A stretch of DNA of 64,000 nt, taken from assembly GCF_963662255.1 (NCBI RefSeq), contig NC_085047.1:44609006-44673005 (forward strand), given 5' to 3'. This document shows, piece by piece, positions 26,701 through 41,700 of the stretch. A program made the translations under genes and the position numbers. Positions within the stretch are counted from its first letter, which is position 1; every line of letters starts with the position of its first letter. The notes under the pieces are model-generated. The model did no database searches, had not been told where the DNA came from, and saw nothing but the letters and a program-made list of their open reading frames with translations. The DNA is from Cinclus cinclus. Lineage: Eukaryota; Chordata; Aves; Passeriformes; Cinclidae.

Positions 26701-29700
26701 AACTGTAGTGCAATACATTGTAGTAGTGCAAGTAACAAATACTTCTACACAAAGTAACTTTTTTTGGGTAACCTTTCTCATTTCCACAAGCTACTTTACA
26801 GACATCAGATGGTATCTTCAGACCCACCTAAGTCAGTTTCTCTGTTTCTTCTTTATTTTAAGTTTTGCTGGACACAAGTTTCAAATAAAAGGTTATATTC
26901 TCTTTTACGCACTCCATACAAAATCACTTATGAATTCATTACACTAAATGAGTCTTACTTCTCTTTTAAAAACTGAAAGAATACAGCTTAGAAGGACGAT
27001 TGTCCTTAAAAACCCACTTGACTCTGTATTCCCCTAGTATGGAATTGGGTACAGTGGTAAAACACAAGTTTTACCAGCACCTGAAGCACAGCAGACAGAT
27101 CTAACAGGCAGAGGGTTTCAAATGTGGTAAAAGTTACTGCATTGTTATTCACCATACTGCTGCCCCACTTCATCAAAACCTAATCACATTATTTCCAGAA
27201 AGCATAAATAGTATTTCAAAAATCAAATAAAATAATTTACTTATAAAAGGCAAACAATGAGTCAGTTGCTGAAAGCTGAAAGGATGGAGTTCCAGGCAAA
27301 AGCCTCAATGAACCTTTTCTTAAAAGGTCAAGGGAAAGAGACCAGAAAAGCTATAGAAGAAATACCTATCATGCTGTAGAATGTTCATCAGAGGCCTGAG
27401 ACACATGTAACATTTGGGCTTACTGAAATAAAATGGGGGTGAAACAATATCTACATTGGTATTTTTTAAAATAGGTAACACCATTTTCTCATTTAATGCT
27501 TGCCAAGGCACAAGTGTATTGTGTTTTAAGTTTATACTACAGCACTCAAGTAAGAAGTACTGCAATCCTTAAAGGACTTCAAGAGACTACAGTTCTCTCA
27601 TCTTCTTCCAGTATCTGCAGTGCAGGGGGACTTGGGACAAATGCTCAGTGAAAAACAGCCCTTCCACTGACTACTTGAAAAACTGAATTATTTCACACTG
27701 CTTATTTTAAGATCAAGGAATATTAGCAGAGAATGGATCCAGAAGAAGGATCAAAGAATACGTATTTTAAAAAATACCACCTGAATATCAAAAATGTTTT
27801 CCAGAAACAGATTAATTATATATATATATATATTTTTTTTTTTCAAATTACTTCAGAAAAAACATTTTCATGTACCTTAAAGTAGATTGGAGCCACATCT
27901 CCTACTTCTTTTGGAAGAGGAATGCATTCATATACCATATGATATCGCTTCTTCATACTCATGTTTGTTTCTAGGAACACACAGTCCAAGTCTTTAGCTT
28001 CAAACATTTTCACCAATGCATTTCGGAACATCTGTTTAAAGAAAAAAGAAAGTGTTTTTAAACCAATTTTGCAGAACTTTCACATATAATGTATTATTTC
28101 ACTAGCATATTATATTTGCAATAAACTAACAATAAAATGGAAAACAGTAGCAATCATACTAGGAAAATTCTGTATTATTTACTAATTTGATATTAACTAT
28201 ATATCGTATGATAAAAACATAGGAATCCTAGGAAACTGTTCTGAAATACACAGTATAATTAACAATATAAACTTAGTTTTAAGAAATACCACGTATTTTT
28301 AGAGCTGAAATTGAAACAATGTTGAACTTCTTAACTGTAGTGCTCCATAAAACAACATGGCTTTAACAGTAGGTCCCAAGCTCGCAATTTCTAAGAAGGT
28401 AATGACCTGGCTTTTACTGACTATAGTTACAATTACCCTTCTACAACTCCTTCCAATTATACAGTTCAACAACAACAACAAAAAATTAAAAGGAAAGTAT
28501 TTCCACTAGGCATGTTTGATCTTTAAGTAAAATATTAATAATTGCCTCAAAAAATAAATCCATCTTCACTGTATGGAAGCAAAGCAAATGTAATACTCAA
28601 TGCATTGGCCTCAACCTACATTTAACAATTCCCTGTCAGGGGGATAAGGTGCTGCACCTATTCAAAGTGTATTTCAGTTAACAATTCTGATAGCTCCAGT
28701 GTCCTGCACACACCCAAGAGACCCTACAGCCTCTTCTACCTGCTGGGGCTCTGGCTGCCCATGTAGGTGGATAGCTCTGATGTGCTGCAGTTGTGAACTA
28801 GATTGGATCCAGCAGAAAGAGATGGGGTATTAAAGAGTGGTGAGAAGTGTGGACCTGGCCCCCTGTCACTCAGGAGCTGCAATTAAGACCAAGCTGTCTC
28901 TTTTGGTACTTGCTTATGCTGTTTCAGGGGATGCCTGTGCCCAGACAAGTGCCTGGCAGTTCTTGGCCCTGACTTCATCTCACACCTAAGCCATCATTAT
29001 AAACTTGCCTGGCCATCACTGGGCCATGGATGACCTTGCCTACTACCATAGGAACACTCCTGGCCTGGTACCATGGGAGTGTGCCTTGCCAATGAGATTA
29101 CCTCCTCCACTTGCCTTGCCCAACACCTTGAAGCCCTGACTTGCTTTCCTGCAGAGCAGCTGGTTCTGGCTGTTCCTGGCTCTTGACAGTTGACATTTAC
29201 ATCCAAGGTATGCAAGAGCGTCATTCTATAGCTTGCAATGTTCAGATGCTGAACAAATTATCAAGAATAAGGGATGATTTTTGAGAGTCATTCAAACTCA
29301 TTTTCAAGTGCACAAAAAAATCTTACTTTCTGATAGAGTGAGAAAGTTTCTGAAAGTTTCTCAAGAGCTTGAAAAATTCTTTTTTAAAATTAAGATTTTT
29401 GTCTTACACATGCTTCTATACCCTTTCCACAGGGTAAACCAAGAAATCACTGAAATGGTAGGAGCCTCATAGGAGCCAAGGTTCCATAGTCCTAAGACTC
29501 ACATAGTTCATAGGTAGTCCTTTTTGCACTAGTATTTTTTTCCCAATTAACAATGCTCAGAAGTACAAACAGCACCACAAAAAGGATAATGCCATCTAAA
29601 GTTTTAAGATTTCTTGTATTAATGTAAATGGAGAGTTGATGAATCAAACATACATAAACAAATACACATCATCAACATCAGCAAATACTGAAGTAAAATA

Positions 29701-32700
29701 GAAGGGAAAAAATCACTACCAGGTTTTCAATGCAACAGGACAAGAAATTGAGCTCTCCATGCTTTTGCCATCTTGCTCAGCATGAATCAAACCAGAGTCT
29801 AAGAAACGTGACCAAATCTGTATCTAAACTAGGCATTTAAGCTCTTCAAACCAGGCCCTTGTGTCCTGAATTCTTCCTCACTAATGAGTTGCTCCAAGCT
29901 GTGACAAGAGAATGCTACCATCATTCCCCCAAAGCAACTGATGAATTACAGCCAGAAGACACTGCCCAAACACTGAAATGGGACTCAACAGTGCAGAGCA
30001 ACAAGCTACTCTGGATTATCAACTTTTTGTCTTCTCCTTTTCACTCCAGCCACCAGACCTCTACTTCTGAAACACACTCAAGCAAGCAATGTGGTGAGAT
30101 ACCAAAGGCTGAGAAAGACTATTACAGCTGCTACCCTGCAGCATTAATTGAAATACAAATCCACCAAAAAGCCTAGAATATCAGCAGATGTTAGCTAACT
30201 TTCCCCAGTTGCATTTTCTTGTTTTTAAATAATTGGGCTTTTCCTCCAGATTCTGAGCAAACCAAAGCATCAAGAATAATTAGCACTGGAAAGGAGAAAA
30301 CCATCCATTAAAGGGAAGTAAGAAGGTTTGGCTTATGCTTGGATGCACACAATATTAATACATGCAACAGTTCAGTCAACAAAGAATGTGCAAAGATTTG
30401 TATCTTTTCATATTAAAAATATTTCATGCATATTTGCTCTGGCAAGTGAGCACATCAGCGTCTAAACTACACAATATGTTAAATTCAAGAGCTTGAAGGC
30501 ATACAGTATGAAGGAAATTTTTTAGCTTTTCTCCAATATAACCTAAAAAAAAAACAAAACCAAAAAAACCAGCAAAAATAGTTAGCCAAAACACATGCTT
30601 CATACAACACTTTAAGTGTGGTCATTTCTTTCCCTTCAACAGTAATAAAAATTATGTCTATGGCATTAAAGTTAGTTTAGTCATTGACTCTCTGCTCATA
30701 CTCTTGCTAAAGCTTTCCAGACTCCTTATTCTGTAACACATAGAAGTTTGGGGGGAAAAAAGTCATGTAACCATCACTTTCCAAAATACTTCGCTGCAAA
30801 GAAACATCTAAGCTGTGTATGAATATATTCACAGGATCACAGGATAATGGTTTTAGCAACTAGTTGCCTTTTTTAGCAAGTGAAAGACTAGTGGTGAAGA
30901 CAGGGACTACATTTGCTTACCTTTTCCTTATCCTATTTTCTTTCTCATACAATTTTAAAAATCATAATTGTTTATTTAAGAGCTTAGGGTAAACAGAAGA
31001 TCTAGGATAAATATATTTATCACTTCTCTGCATGCTCTTTTGTTCCTCCCGATCCTACTTGTTGCACTTATTTGCTTCTTATCCAACTTTCTTAGGCATT
31101 TCTGTCATGTGTAAGAGAACTCCTTTTCTTTCTGGCTGGAAGGGAGCATAATTTACTATATAAAACCACATCAGACATGAGACTCAGTGTGGGGAGCAAA
31201 TTTGAAAAGTCAGAGAATCTATCTGCCAGACCTGAGGCAAGACCAATGTTATTTAAATTATTACAAACTTACAAGTGATGCTAGTTTTAAATCTCAGCAA
31301 ATACAACAATGAAGCCTTTCTCTAGTTTGATATAGTCTCCAATATTTCAATGTAAGAGGTTGCAAATTTTTTCTCCCTTGTAATAATCCTCATGGCAGGG
31401 GTGGGGGATTGACAAACACAGACAATCTCTTAAGCAGAAGCTTGTTACATCCTCCCTTGATTTTCCATCTCCAAAGAAAACAGAACTCACAATCTTCAAA
31501 ATGTCCCCATAAAAGAGTTGGAAAGCACAACCCATCATGCTTGGCACTTTATTTTAATAATTATTTTCAAAAAAGGTAGAAAATTGGATTCAAACAGGGA
31601 TCTCATTCTTTTTAAGAGTAAGACAGTTCTCTTTTAATTGATATCCACCCAAAAACAGATTTAAAAACTTAAGATATGTAAACAACATATTTGTATTTCA
31701 TTTTAGGTGATCTGCCTGCTCTGACAATTCTTTTATTTTCCTCGGTACTTCCAAGAAAATCCTATTAAGCCAGTTACTCTATTTTCTGTAAGGATCAGCT
31801 GTGCCTACTTCATTTCCAACAGACATTCCTCTAACATGGTTTCAGAGACCTCCAAGGATGCATGTTCTGAAGCATTCCAGGAAACTTCTTCTAGTGCTTA
31901 TAAATCGAAAATTTGCCTCAGTATTTACCCTGCCTCTCTTTCCTGTTAATATTTGACCACTAATTTTCATCCACAATGTGAGAACATTCTGCCCCTTAGT
32001 GGAATCAGAATAGAGCTGCCAGACTGCAGATCATGAAAATTCAAACTTATGACTTAATACTAACTTATTTGTTGTTATCCACAACAAAATTGTTTTACAA
32101 AAGTGTTAGAATATGAGACAGTTTGTCAGCAGACCTGTATTTCTTCCCAGATGTCTTCATCCAAAAGAGTGGCTGCAGTATGGTGCTGTAGAGGGGCTAT
32201 CAGGCAGTGACCTTCAGTAAGGGACTGACTGCTTGGTAGAGACAAGTACACCTAGGAAAAGCAAACAAAAACTCAAGTGTCCAGTTTTCCAGCATTAAAA
32301 ACCTTCCCATTGCTGAGGCTAATAAAATCATCATTTGCTAAATTCAAACCAACAGAAGCCATTAGCTGCTAATACCAGCAAGGTATTAGCAATTTCAGTG
32401 CTTTTTAAAAGGGCCCATTATCCACCAGCAGCTCAAACGAACCAGTAGTATCCAGAGAGCAGTTCCACCACCAAGGCAGTAATATCAGCCTTATAAATCA
32501 ACTGGTATCACAGCTGTAATGAAATCACACTGTTTAGTGCATTCCAGTATTCTTTAATATAGATTCATAGCCGTATGCATTTTTAATAATATATATATAA
32601 AAATATATCTATAATGTGTACTCTGTGTCATGGTTTAACTGGCAGGCAGCTGGCATCAAACAGCTGTTCATTAACTCCCTGTTCCCAGTGGGATAAGGGG

Positions 32701-35700
32701 GAGAGAATCCAGAAAAAAAAAGCAGAATTTGTGGGTTGAGATAAAGACAGTTTAAAAGGACAGGAAATTAAGTAACAATGATAATAACAACAACGTACAA
32801 ACCAAGTGATGCACAAAGCAATTGCTCACCACCCACCAACTGCTGCCCAGCCACTTCCCAAGCGCTGGCTCCTGGCCAACTTTCCCCCAAGTTTATCCAC
32901 TGAGCATGATGTTATATGGTCTGGAATATCCCTTACGTCAGCTAGGGTCACCTGTCCTGGCCCTGTCTCCTCTCAGCTTCTTGTGCCTCTCCTGCTTTCT
33001 CACTGGAGGGGCAGTATGAGAAGCAGAAGAGTCTCTGGGCACTACTTAGCAACATCTAAAAATATCAGTCTTACTAACATTACACTCATCCTAAATCCAA
33101 AATACAGCACTGTATCAGCTATTGGGAAGAAAAATAACTATCCCAGACAAAACCAGGCTGTATATTTATCCATCTATTAGATAGATAATCACAGATTATA
33201 TACACAAATATACACATAGATATGCATCTGTATTAATACGCAATTTATATATATATATATATATATAATCTCTAAAACAAAGGAATGCAATATACCCTAA
33301 AACATATCTATGCATCTAATTCCTTTATTTATAGTTTCAGATCAAATAAAAAGAGCAATAACAAATGAAAACTGCAGATTAAGAAAATTACAAAAAAGGC
33401 TATATTGAAGTATTTCAGATGTTATAAACCCAAATATTTATGCAACTTCTAAAAGCATTAACAGAAGCAGAAAGGTTTCCAAACCAAACTTCTGTCTATT
33501 TCAAAGGATTTTAAGCTTACAAATTGAATTCTCTACCTAAGTTTCTTTGATATCAAGATACAGTTCTTCACTAGTTCAAATTTCCTCCAGTGAAGTGTGA
33601 TTTAATCTTCCACAAATCCACCTACAGTTTAATCTCTGCACTGAGATCTTTCATTATTACTCCTGTCTTCTACAAACATGAAGTCCTGACATCAAAGATT
33701 AGCTTTAAAATTCATGACAGATTTATATCTTTTTCCTTCTCACCCTTGATGAAGTTGTGGAATCAACTGAAAGAGCAAGAAAAGGAAGATGCAGAACAAT
33801 AAATCCTTCCATAGAAGCAATTTTGTTCTTAATTTTAAATACTTTAACATAATTTCATTTTTATTTATACATTTGTGTTAAATTGCTTTTTTCTTACCTT
33901 GGTGCCAATTGCAATAATAAGATGTTTAGAAAGTTCACTGCTATCAAAGCAGTAGGGACACTTTTCCATGCATGCAGTGAGTTGCTGGTGCTCACGGATT
34001 GCTTTTCTTCTTTGTACTTCCTCCTCTTCCCCACTGCGTGCTCTCTTGGCTGCTTTGGAAACAAACATGTCGTCCAGAGTGTAGTACTCTCTGTCAGTCT
34101 TTTCCATGAGCTGAAAGGATATGCAGAAAAATTGTACATATTTATAAAGCAGTAAGAAAAAACACTTAGCCCTTTGTAGTATTCTTCCTTGAGAAAAGCA
34201 AGAAGTACATAAGCAGTAGAATTTGCTCCTTTCATATGGCATCTGCTGCAGATGAAATCACCAAGTATCTCTCCTGAGAGTAGTCATACACAATCTTAGC
34301 ACAGATATTAAAATATAGATATGTGACAGCTGTGAGAAGAGTATATTACTATATTCCATTTCAAATTAAGGGCTAGGTATTTCAACATTATCTTGACATA
34401 ACTTCAGCTATCTTTAAATAGATGCATAATTTCATATATCATTTATATTATATATTTTATACTCTACCTTTTCCTCCTCTCATTTTATGACTATCACTAA
34501 ATCATCCGTTGTGAAATAACTAGACCATGACTCTGCACTTCGTATTCAAATTCTGTGAAAATATGCCAACAGTTATTCTTACCAAGTGAGCAGGATTAAG
34601 CCATTTTGGGAAGAAAACAGTCTTTGCCTTCAATACTAGGTCTTTCTGAGTGCACCTGTTGCATGCCACAACAAATCTTAACATATTTTAGGATACTGAC
34701 TAGGGTAGCCCTAGCAAAGGACTAATGTTAACTGAAGACATTTGGAAGGCATGCTATCATAACTCATGCACAGTCTCCAAATTAAAGAAATTCTTCCAAA
34801 TATCCCAGGCATGGTTCTGTAGATAATGAAAAAAAAAAAAAGACAATAGCTCTTGCTTTTCCCAAATATTGTAGTTCTCTTAACACAGAACAATACCTAA
34901 TTTTAAATATGCTCAGTACTTTCCTCATCAAACAACTGATGAGAAGCCTCGTTAATATGTGGAAGATTAAATCACACTTCACTTTATTCAGCTATAATAC
35001 ACTTAACTGCTTATGTGCATGTTCTACTGGAAGGCACTGCAGACTAAAATCAACAGTTCAAGAGTTCATTCTTCTTCTGTTTTACTGTAATGCTGTAATT
35101 CTATGTTTACCAGAAAAAGGAGATTCCTGAGATTTAGAAACAATAGGTAGTGGTTTTGGTGTCTAAAATCAAGTCTCTGTTCTTCTGTCATATTAGCATT
35201 AAAAAGGTAAAGTTAGACCTGCAGCAGAAGCACTGCTTAGAGAATAGCAGCATTTTGTTATTACTAAACATAAAATTTGGGGGTTTTTTAAAATAAAAAC
35301 TCTGCCATGAGAATGGAAATACACAGGATGCATGACCGTTGGCAGACTGGAAGGAAAGGAAGAGTGGAAATCACAACATTTTGGCTATCAGGACTATCAC
35401 AGGTAGCACAGAATACCATTACTACTTTGCTCTGCTTGCACTTAGAAGTAGTCATGGAAATTCCTGGTTTGGTATACACAACCTCTTTTAAATAACAGTA
35501 CTTTTCAAAATACTCTACACAATCCCTTGTGATAGAATAAATATTCATCTTATTAAACAGCCTGGAAGATGCCTCTCTTAAAGATGGATAAACTGCTGCA
35601 TACAACATGTTATCTGGGATCCAAAGCAAAATTCTTACATACAAAATAGCAAACTTTTATAAAGTAGGTGCTGTCCAAAATCCAGATTTTGTTTCTTCTG

Positions 35701-38700
35701 GCACAGTCATTACTGACAGATCATAGAACCATACAATGGTTTAAGCTGAAAGAAACTTTAAAGATCACCTTCCTCTAAGCCAAGCTGCTCAGGGCTCCAT
35801 CCCAAGCTGGTCTTGGACACTCCAGGGATGGGGCATCCACAGCTTCTCTGGGCAGCCTGTCCCAGTGCCTGACTTCCCTCAAAGTAAGGAATTTCTTCTG
35901 AATAACTAAACGAAATCTGCTCTTTTTCTGCTTGGGGCCATTACCCCATGTTGTATCTGCCTGTGTGAAAAATTGCTTTCCCTCTCTTTTCTAATCCCCC
36001 TAGAGGCACTGGAAGGTGTTATAAGGTCTCCTTGGAGCATTCTCAGGCTGAAGAACCCCAACTTTCTCAGCCTGTCTTCACAGCAGAGGTGCTCCCTCCC
36101 TCTTTTAAAACATCTATACTTCTATTTGTAAAATAAGGTGCCCAGTGAATTTTGCCAATTGCATTATTTGGCTGTAACTAAATCTCTCAAAAAGAAGTTA
36201 AAGGGAAATTAAAGAATAAGAAGAAATCATTCTCTAAAATGCCAGAAGGAAAGCAAGTAATCATTTAAAAACCAATTTCTTTCATACATATATTCTTCCA
36301 CACAAAAGACGGAGCTAGCACACATCCAAAGAAGGACCTATGCTGCTGTATAAGAGTTGCTGAAAAGCTGCTGTTCTGCATCACAGATGCAGCATCACAC
36401 CTGCTAAACATGAAAGCCAATGTACTTTGGAAATTATGCATTTAGTTCCCTTGCAATGACTGATATTGTTTGGTATCAGCCCTTGCTGCTCAGGTGCTGC
36501 TCAGGTGCTGCACAGAGATCAGAAAGAAGCAGTAGACATTCTGATATATCAGTTTAAAGTTAGGATGTCTTACAATACATCACTGTATTACCTAAAGCAA
36601 ACAAAGGAAATTCAGGTATCCATAAGGGCAATGCACCTGAAATCCTTGTTTTTACCAGACACTAAGCAAAGCCCAGAGCTGTGCTAAATTGACATGTTCA
36701 CAAGAGATCAGCTCTGCAGTCCTCAGTCTTCTTTTTCCTACTTCACTTTTCATTGCTCTGGGCTTATCTGCCACATTCTTCCTTCATATAAACCCTCTTT
36801 TTTTTCCAGCTTTCCCTTCTGTTTCCACAAGCACTGATGAACCAGAGAACACAAAGGCATCTTTAGGACTCTTAGCACCAGGCAAAATGACACGGCCTCC
36901 CACATCTCATAGCATAATTGTGCAACTATGTAATTTCTACCATCCATCTGATTTTCCACAAGCAAGATGCAGTTTTCATTTAATCAACAGAGAAGAACCA
37001 CAATTGTGCTTGCCCTGGTCAAGAGAGGCCTGTAATACTCAAACATTTACACAGCAGTCAAGGAAGGCATCCAAACTTCTCAGGAGCCTTCTGTGATTTC
37101 ATTTGGACAGCTCAAATACATGCAAATGTGGCTATAACCCAAGAAAAGCAGTGAGATCTCTAACCATTCAGCACAGGAGTTTAGAAAGAAACCAGCATCT
37201 GACTATACATAAATTAGAATAATTTGAGAGAGGGAAAAATTACAGTGTTGTATTTTCTGATTAAATCCTTATCATGATAATTACCATGAATATGAATATA
37301 TTACATGAATTATTTCATTACATAACATTCTGTTTACCAGATAATTGAAGCCCTTTTTAATTTGTTACATTAGTGAAGCCATCAGGCACCATGGCATGGG
37401 GCTACTTCCTAAAGGAACTCTTGCAAATCTCAGCAAGGTACACTGCAAGGTCAGCCTCATTTTCCTGCCAACCTACATTCAGGCCACTGGTACCATATCT
37501 CAGAGCTTGATTTTAAACCAATTCTGTTTTTCTTATTCCACAGTAAAACCCCTGGAGTATTATACACTGCTGGCTTCCTACACAATCCACCTCAAGTATG
37601 CTGCACGTTGTATCTCTTATTGCTCTCTCTGCTGCTATTACTTGCTTTTTGGGTGGCCCCTTCAAATAAAAAGCCCTGCTAAAGAATTTAATATCATTGT
37701 GATACTGAAAGGAAACCTTAAGAGACAGAACTAATGATCGAGATTATACTTGTATAATACCTTAAATATACTTTGTTCCCCCTTCAAATTTCCTTTGAAA
37801 TCTGAGGATGAAATGGGAAATTCTATTAAACACAATTAGCAGAGGAACAAAAGATACCTGCATGGTTCCAGTGTGGGTTATTTTCAGCTTTTTTGTACTG
37901 TTTCTTTTCTGCTTATTTTCTTGCTCCAATTTGTATGCAAGTATTGAACTTCTGCTTTTCCTGTTTCCTTGCTAACGCAATCATAGCTAGAGTTACTTCC
38001 ATATAAGCTAATAAAAGTGCATCTGCTTGAAGAATTTCTGTGGAAAAAAGAGTCTATAGATTGTATAAAATGTATCAGTTTGGGTTTAAATTGTCATGGC
38101 AACACTGACGTCTTTAAATGACAGAGTTAATATTTGTGGAATGTTGTATCATAATATATTTTAGGAAGCTGCAAAGTAGAATAATCTATTATTTTAGAAT
38201 ACAAACCTGAGTGACATAAGAATACATCTCATTACATTTAAATTTATTCAGCATTTAGCACCTATTCTGAACAACAAAATCACCTCAGAAAAGTTTTTCT
38301 GATCTTAAATAGTATTTGCTTAAGACAGAAAAAGACAGAATTTTATCATGTTAACCTTATTACAATTCCAGTCTCCCTGTGAACACAGACATTTGAATTT
38401 GTAGGTTTAGTTCATCGTATAATTCAGTGAACAGGCATTTTCAAAACCTATCACCACACTGAATTAAATAATATTTTAAACACATAGTATCAAAGCATTT
38501 TAAGATATCGGTGCACAGAGTTCTTCTAAGGCCTGTGTCACTGACAAGAAAAGATTACCCACCATGCTGGTGAGCAAAGTAGTTCAGGATTACCTTTGAA
38601 TAGCAGAAGTCAAACAAAAAACAGATGAAAGAGGACTGCTTAATGGCTAGGGACCAACCTCCTTTTTGTTTCTGCTATTTGAAACAAAAACTGTAGATTT

Positions 38701-41700
38701 TGCTATAAGTAGTTTTTAGGACAGAAAAAACTTTATATAAAAGTCAGTGGCATAAAATGTAAACCGAAAATACCTTCAGCCATGGAATCTACCAGTAAAA
38801 TTCTGATTAGCATTTAACTTCACAGTTATTCCTGGCCATGCTTTTAATGTCTAAGAAAGACTGTCCTGCACAAGTCTTCATTTGCATCATATTTTGCAAT
38901 TTTAACATAATCCTGGTAGAGTCCTAAATGCTTATGTAGCCATTTTATATGGGCTACATCTACACAGCTCTTACTGTTCCCAGATTTATTCCCTAATCCA
39001 CCTGTCACTGTTGTTGATTTGTTTCCACATGCAGGAACAGCCTTAATTTTGTGTCCACACAACATACACAGAAGGATGTTTAGTGCATTGAATTGAAACA
39101 CAGCAGAACAAGGTGTTGGAAATTATTTCTCTTGGGTTATCACAATAATTTTTTACAGCAAACCATGTACATGATCTTTAAGTAAATGTAAAAAGCTATA
39201 GGGCACCAGAGCTTTGCTGGCTTTATCATGTCTATTAAATATTGTGCTAAATTGCTTCACCATCTGAAGAAAGCGACGAAAAAGGCTCATTACGTAATAG
39301 TAGCAGCAGCAACATTTTGCATTTTTCACTTTAGCTTCTAAGTTTTTTTCAAGAGTATTATTTTGGTTTATGATGATGGAAATGCAAAATTGAGAACAGG
39401 TAGATTTGCACAGCAAGTAAAAATGATAAGGCTGAAAGTAATTTTCCATTTTACAGACTTTTACAGGATCAAGGAAAGGCAACATGCAAATTTCCTTTTT
39501 GCAAACCTATAATACCAGAATACCTCTTGGCTAAATCCATAAAGGAAGGTCAGCATTACTAACAAAGCATTTTATTTTTCACTGCTAAACTCCTCTTAGG
39601 AATTATTGCATGTATTTTAAAATAAAGTTAGTTTCTGGCCAAAATGAAAATGTCCTGATGAACAACACAAATAAATTGTTCTCTCTTTCTTTAAGTAAAA
39701 TATAAAAAGGAAGAAAAGTGCTTTAGCAGAATTAATACATACAAATACAAGGTTATTTCTCTTGAGGCAATGTTCTAGGAATCAGTCTCTAAACACCCAC
39801 AAGAATCTATTGACATAAGTGAAAGGATTACGTAAGTCTTAACAGCATGAATTTGGGAAAATTGAACCACTTACAACAGTCAGAGGCTGAAGAAACTACA
39901 GACAGGGTACTTAAAGCTATCAGTAGTGAAAATCTAAGACTTCACACATAATTTTTACTCTAGAGATGTCAAAAAAAAAACAGTTTTCAAATGTTTTATT
40001 GACTTTTTTTTATCCTAAAGTCATGGTTCTACAGCAGTAGAACAGAGAAGCAAAACCACTTTCAAAGGTGAAGAAAATAAAAAGCAGAAATAGTGATTTT
40101 AATTGATGTTTTTTTTTTCTTGAGACATAACAGTGAAACATGAACAAATCAAACCCTAGGTCTGCTTTTTTTCCATATATAAGAAAGATATATAAAAAAG
40201 ATCAGTGTTGGGTTTAAAAGGTTTTTTTCACCACTGTAAATTAAAGATTTGGGCCTTTTTCATGGTATTCATAAAACTGACATAATAGCATGGCTGTGGG
40301 AAAGGCAGCATTTCAAATTGCTGAGATAAATGACACCCACATCAGCCACCTTCAAACAGAGGCCAAAGGGCAACAGGAGGTAAAAGCCACAAGCACAGCA
40401 GTGTTGTCTTAAAACCATGACTACAAAAAATAAGAATGGACAAGAGGGCAGTGATAAGTTGGAATCTAAATTTAAAACAAAGACTCAACAGGTAAACGAA
40501 TAGCAAGGAGACAGCAAAATCCCTCCATCTCATGTTGTTGAGATCTTGAGAAAAAGAGGTGGGAAAAGCATTTAATAAGTACAAGTATGGCTTGAACATT
40601 GAAGATTTTTAGTCGGTCAATCTGAGCAGGAGTCTGGCATGACATAACATACAGACTTCCACTTGCCAATGGGATTAGACAGAGGTCTCATGAACATAGA
40701 CCTTGGGTCTACATACTGATATTTCTTCCGAGCCCCATTTAAGAAAATAAATCCTTTCATTAATTATGCCCTTCTATTTCAACATCCCCATCTCTCTGTA
40801 CAAAACTGCAATTATGTTATTATCTTCAATAACAACTAGGCTGTATTTCATTTGAAATACCATTAAAACACTAAATATCAGGAAAGTAACACTGATCTAG
40901 AGCAGAGCATTCAGCTGTGTAAAATTCAGAAAACATGCTGGTCTGTTCTCATTCTGTTCCCATTTGTGAGTGCAGTGACTATTTTCTCCATCCTCAACAG
41001 CAGTGGGGATGGAAGTTTCTTTTGGGCATGGTCTGGGAAAGTGATAGAAGCTCTGGGAAAATCCATTAAGGAAATAATAGTGCCCTAGGCAATTCACAGT
41101 GATTAGATGAATGAAATTATCAAATAGAATTTAAGGCTCTCCTTTCTCCCATCCTAGGTAGGATATAATTTGTAGACTTGCAGCAGTTTCCTCCCACCAC
41201 TCTTCTGCAATACAACAGATTAATTTTTGTGAATAATTTTTTCCTTTCTCAAATGAAGGCAGAAAGAGAATGTAATTTGTATATGTCAAATCTGTGTACT
41301 ATGTTATCACACTAAAACTGGCAAAAAAGGTTTGTTTGCTAGACTTCCTGGCTGGAATAAAACACCTTGCTGAAACGACTGGAGAGATGCAAGAATTTTG
41401 AAGACTAACTTACTGTGCGCCAGATCATAATGCAGATACTCCATGTAGTATAGGCTTATAAAGTACATAAATGATCATCTAGAACATCTGAGATCACACC
41501 CAAATTTTTCAGATTGCTGCCAACACTTCAGTGGTAACACTGATCTTGTGCGGTGAATAAGAATGCATTCTACAGACATGGGAAGACATGGAAACCACAG
41601 ACAGGCCTAGGAGCCAGTTTCTTAATCTAAGATCAAGAAACAACCAGCATCTGGAGAAGACCATCACATTTTGTGGTGAAAGGATATGGGAATCACCTGC

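Noticed and set aside
30833..30860. GGATCACAGGATAATGG, resembling a CR1 3' octamer end
   Set aside because: It is too short, with no further CR1 similarity following.
32806..33180. 124-codon plus-strand open frame
   Set aside because: It lies entirely over the antisense of the solo LTR at 32626-33161.
36689..37096. 135-codon frame with a hydrophobic N-terminus resembling a signal peptide
   Set aside because: The hydrophobic part comes from T-rich sequence. There are no conserved residues, and no exon borders or promoter.
36466..37734. Three plus-strand open frames (73, 135 and 129 codons) close together in a CWF19L2 intron
   Set aside because: They lie in different frames, have no shared or known motif, have chance-like composition and lie antisense to the host gene.
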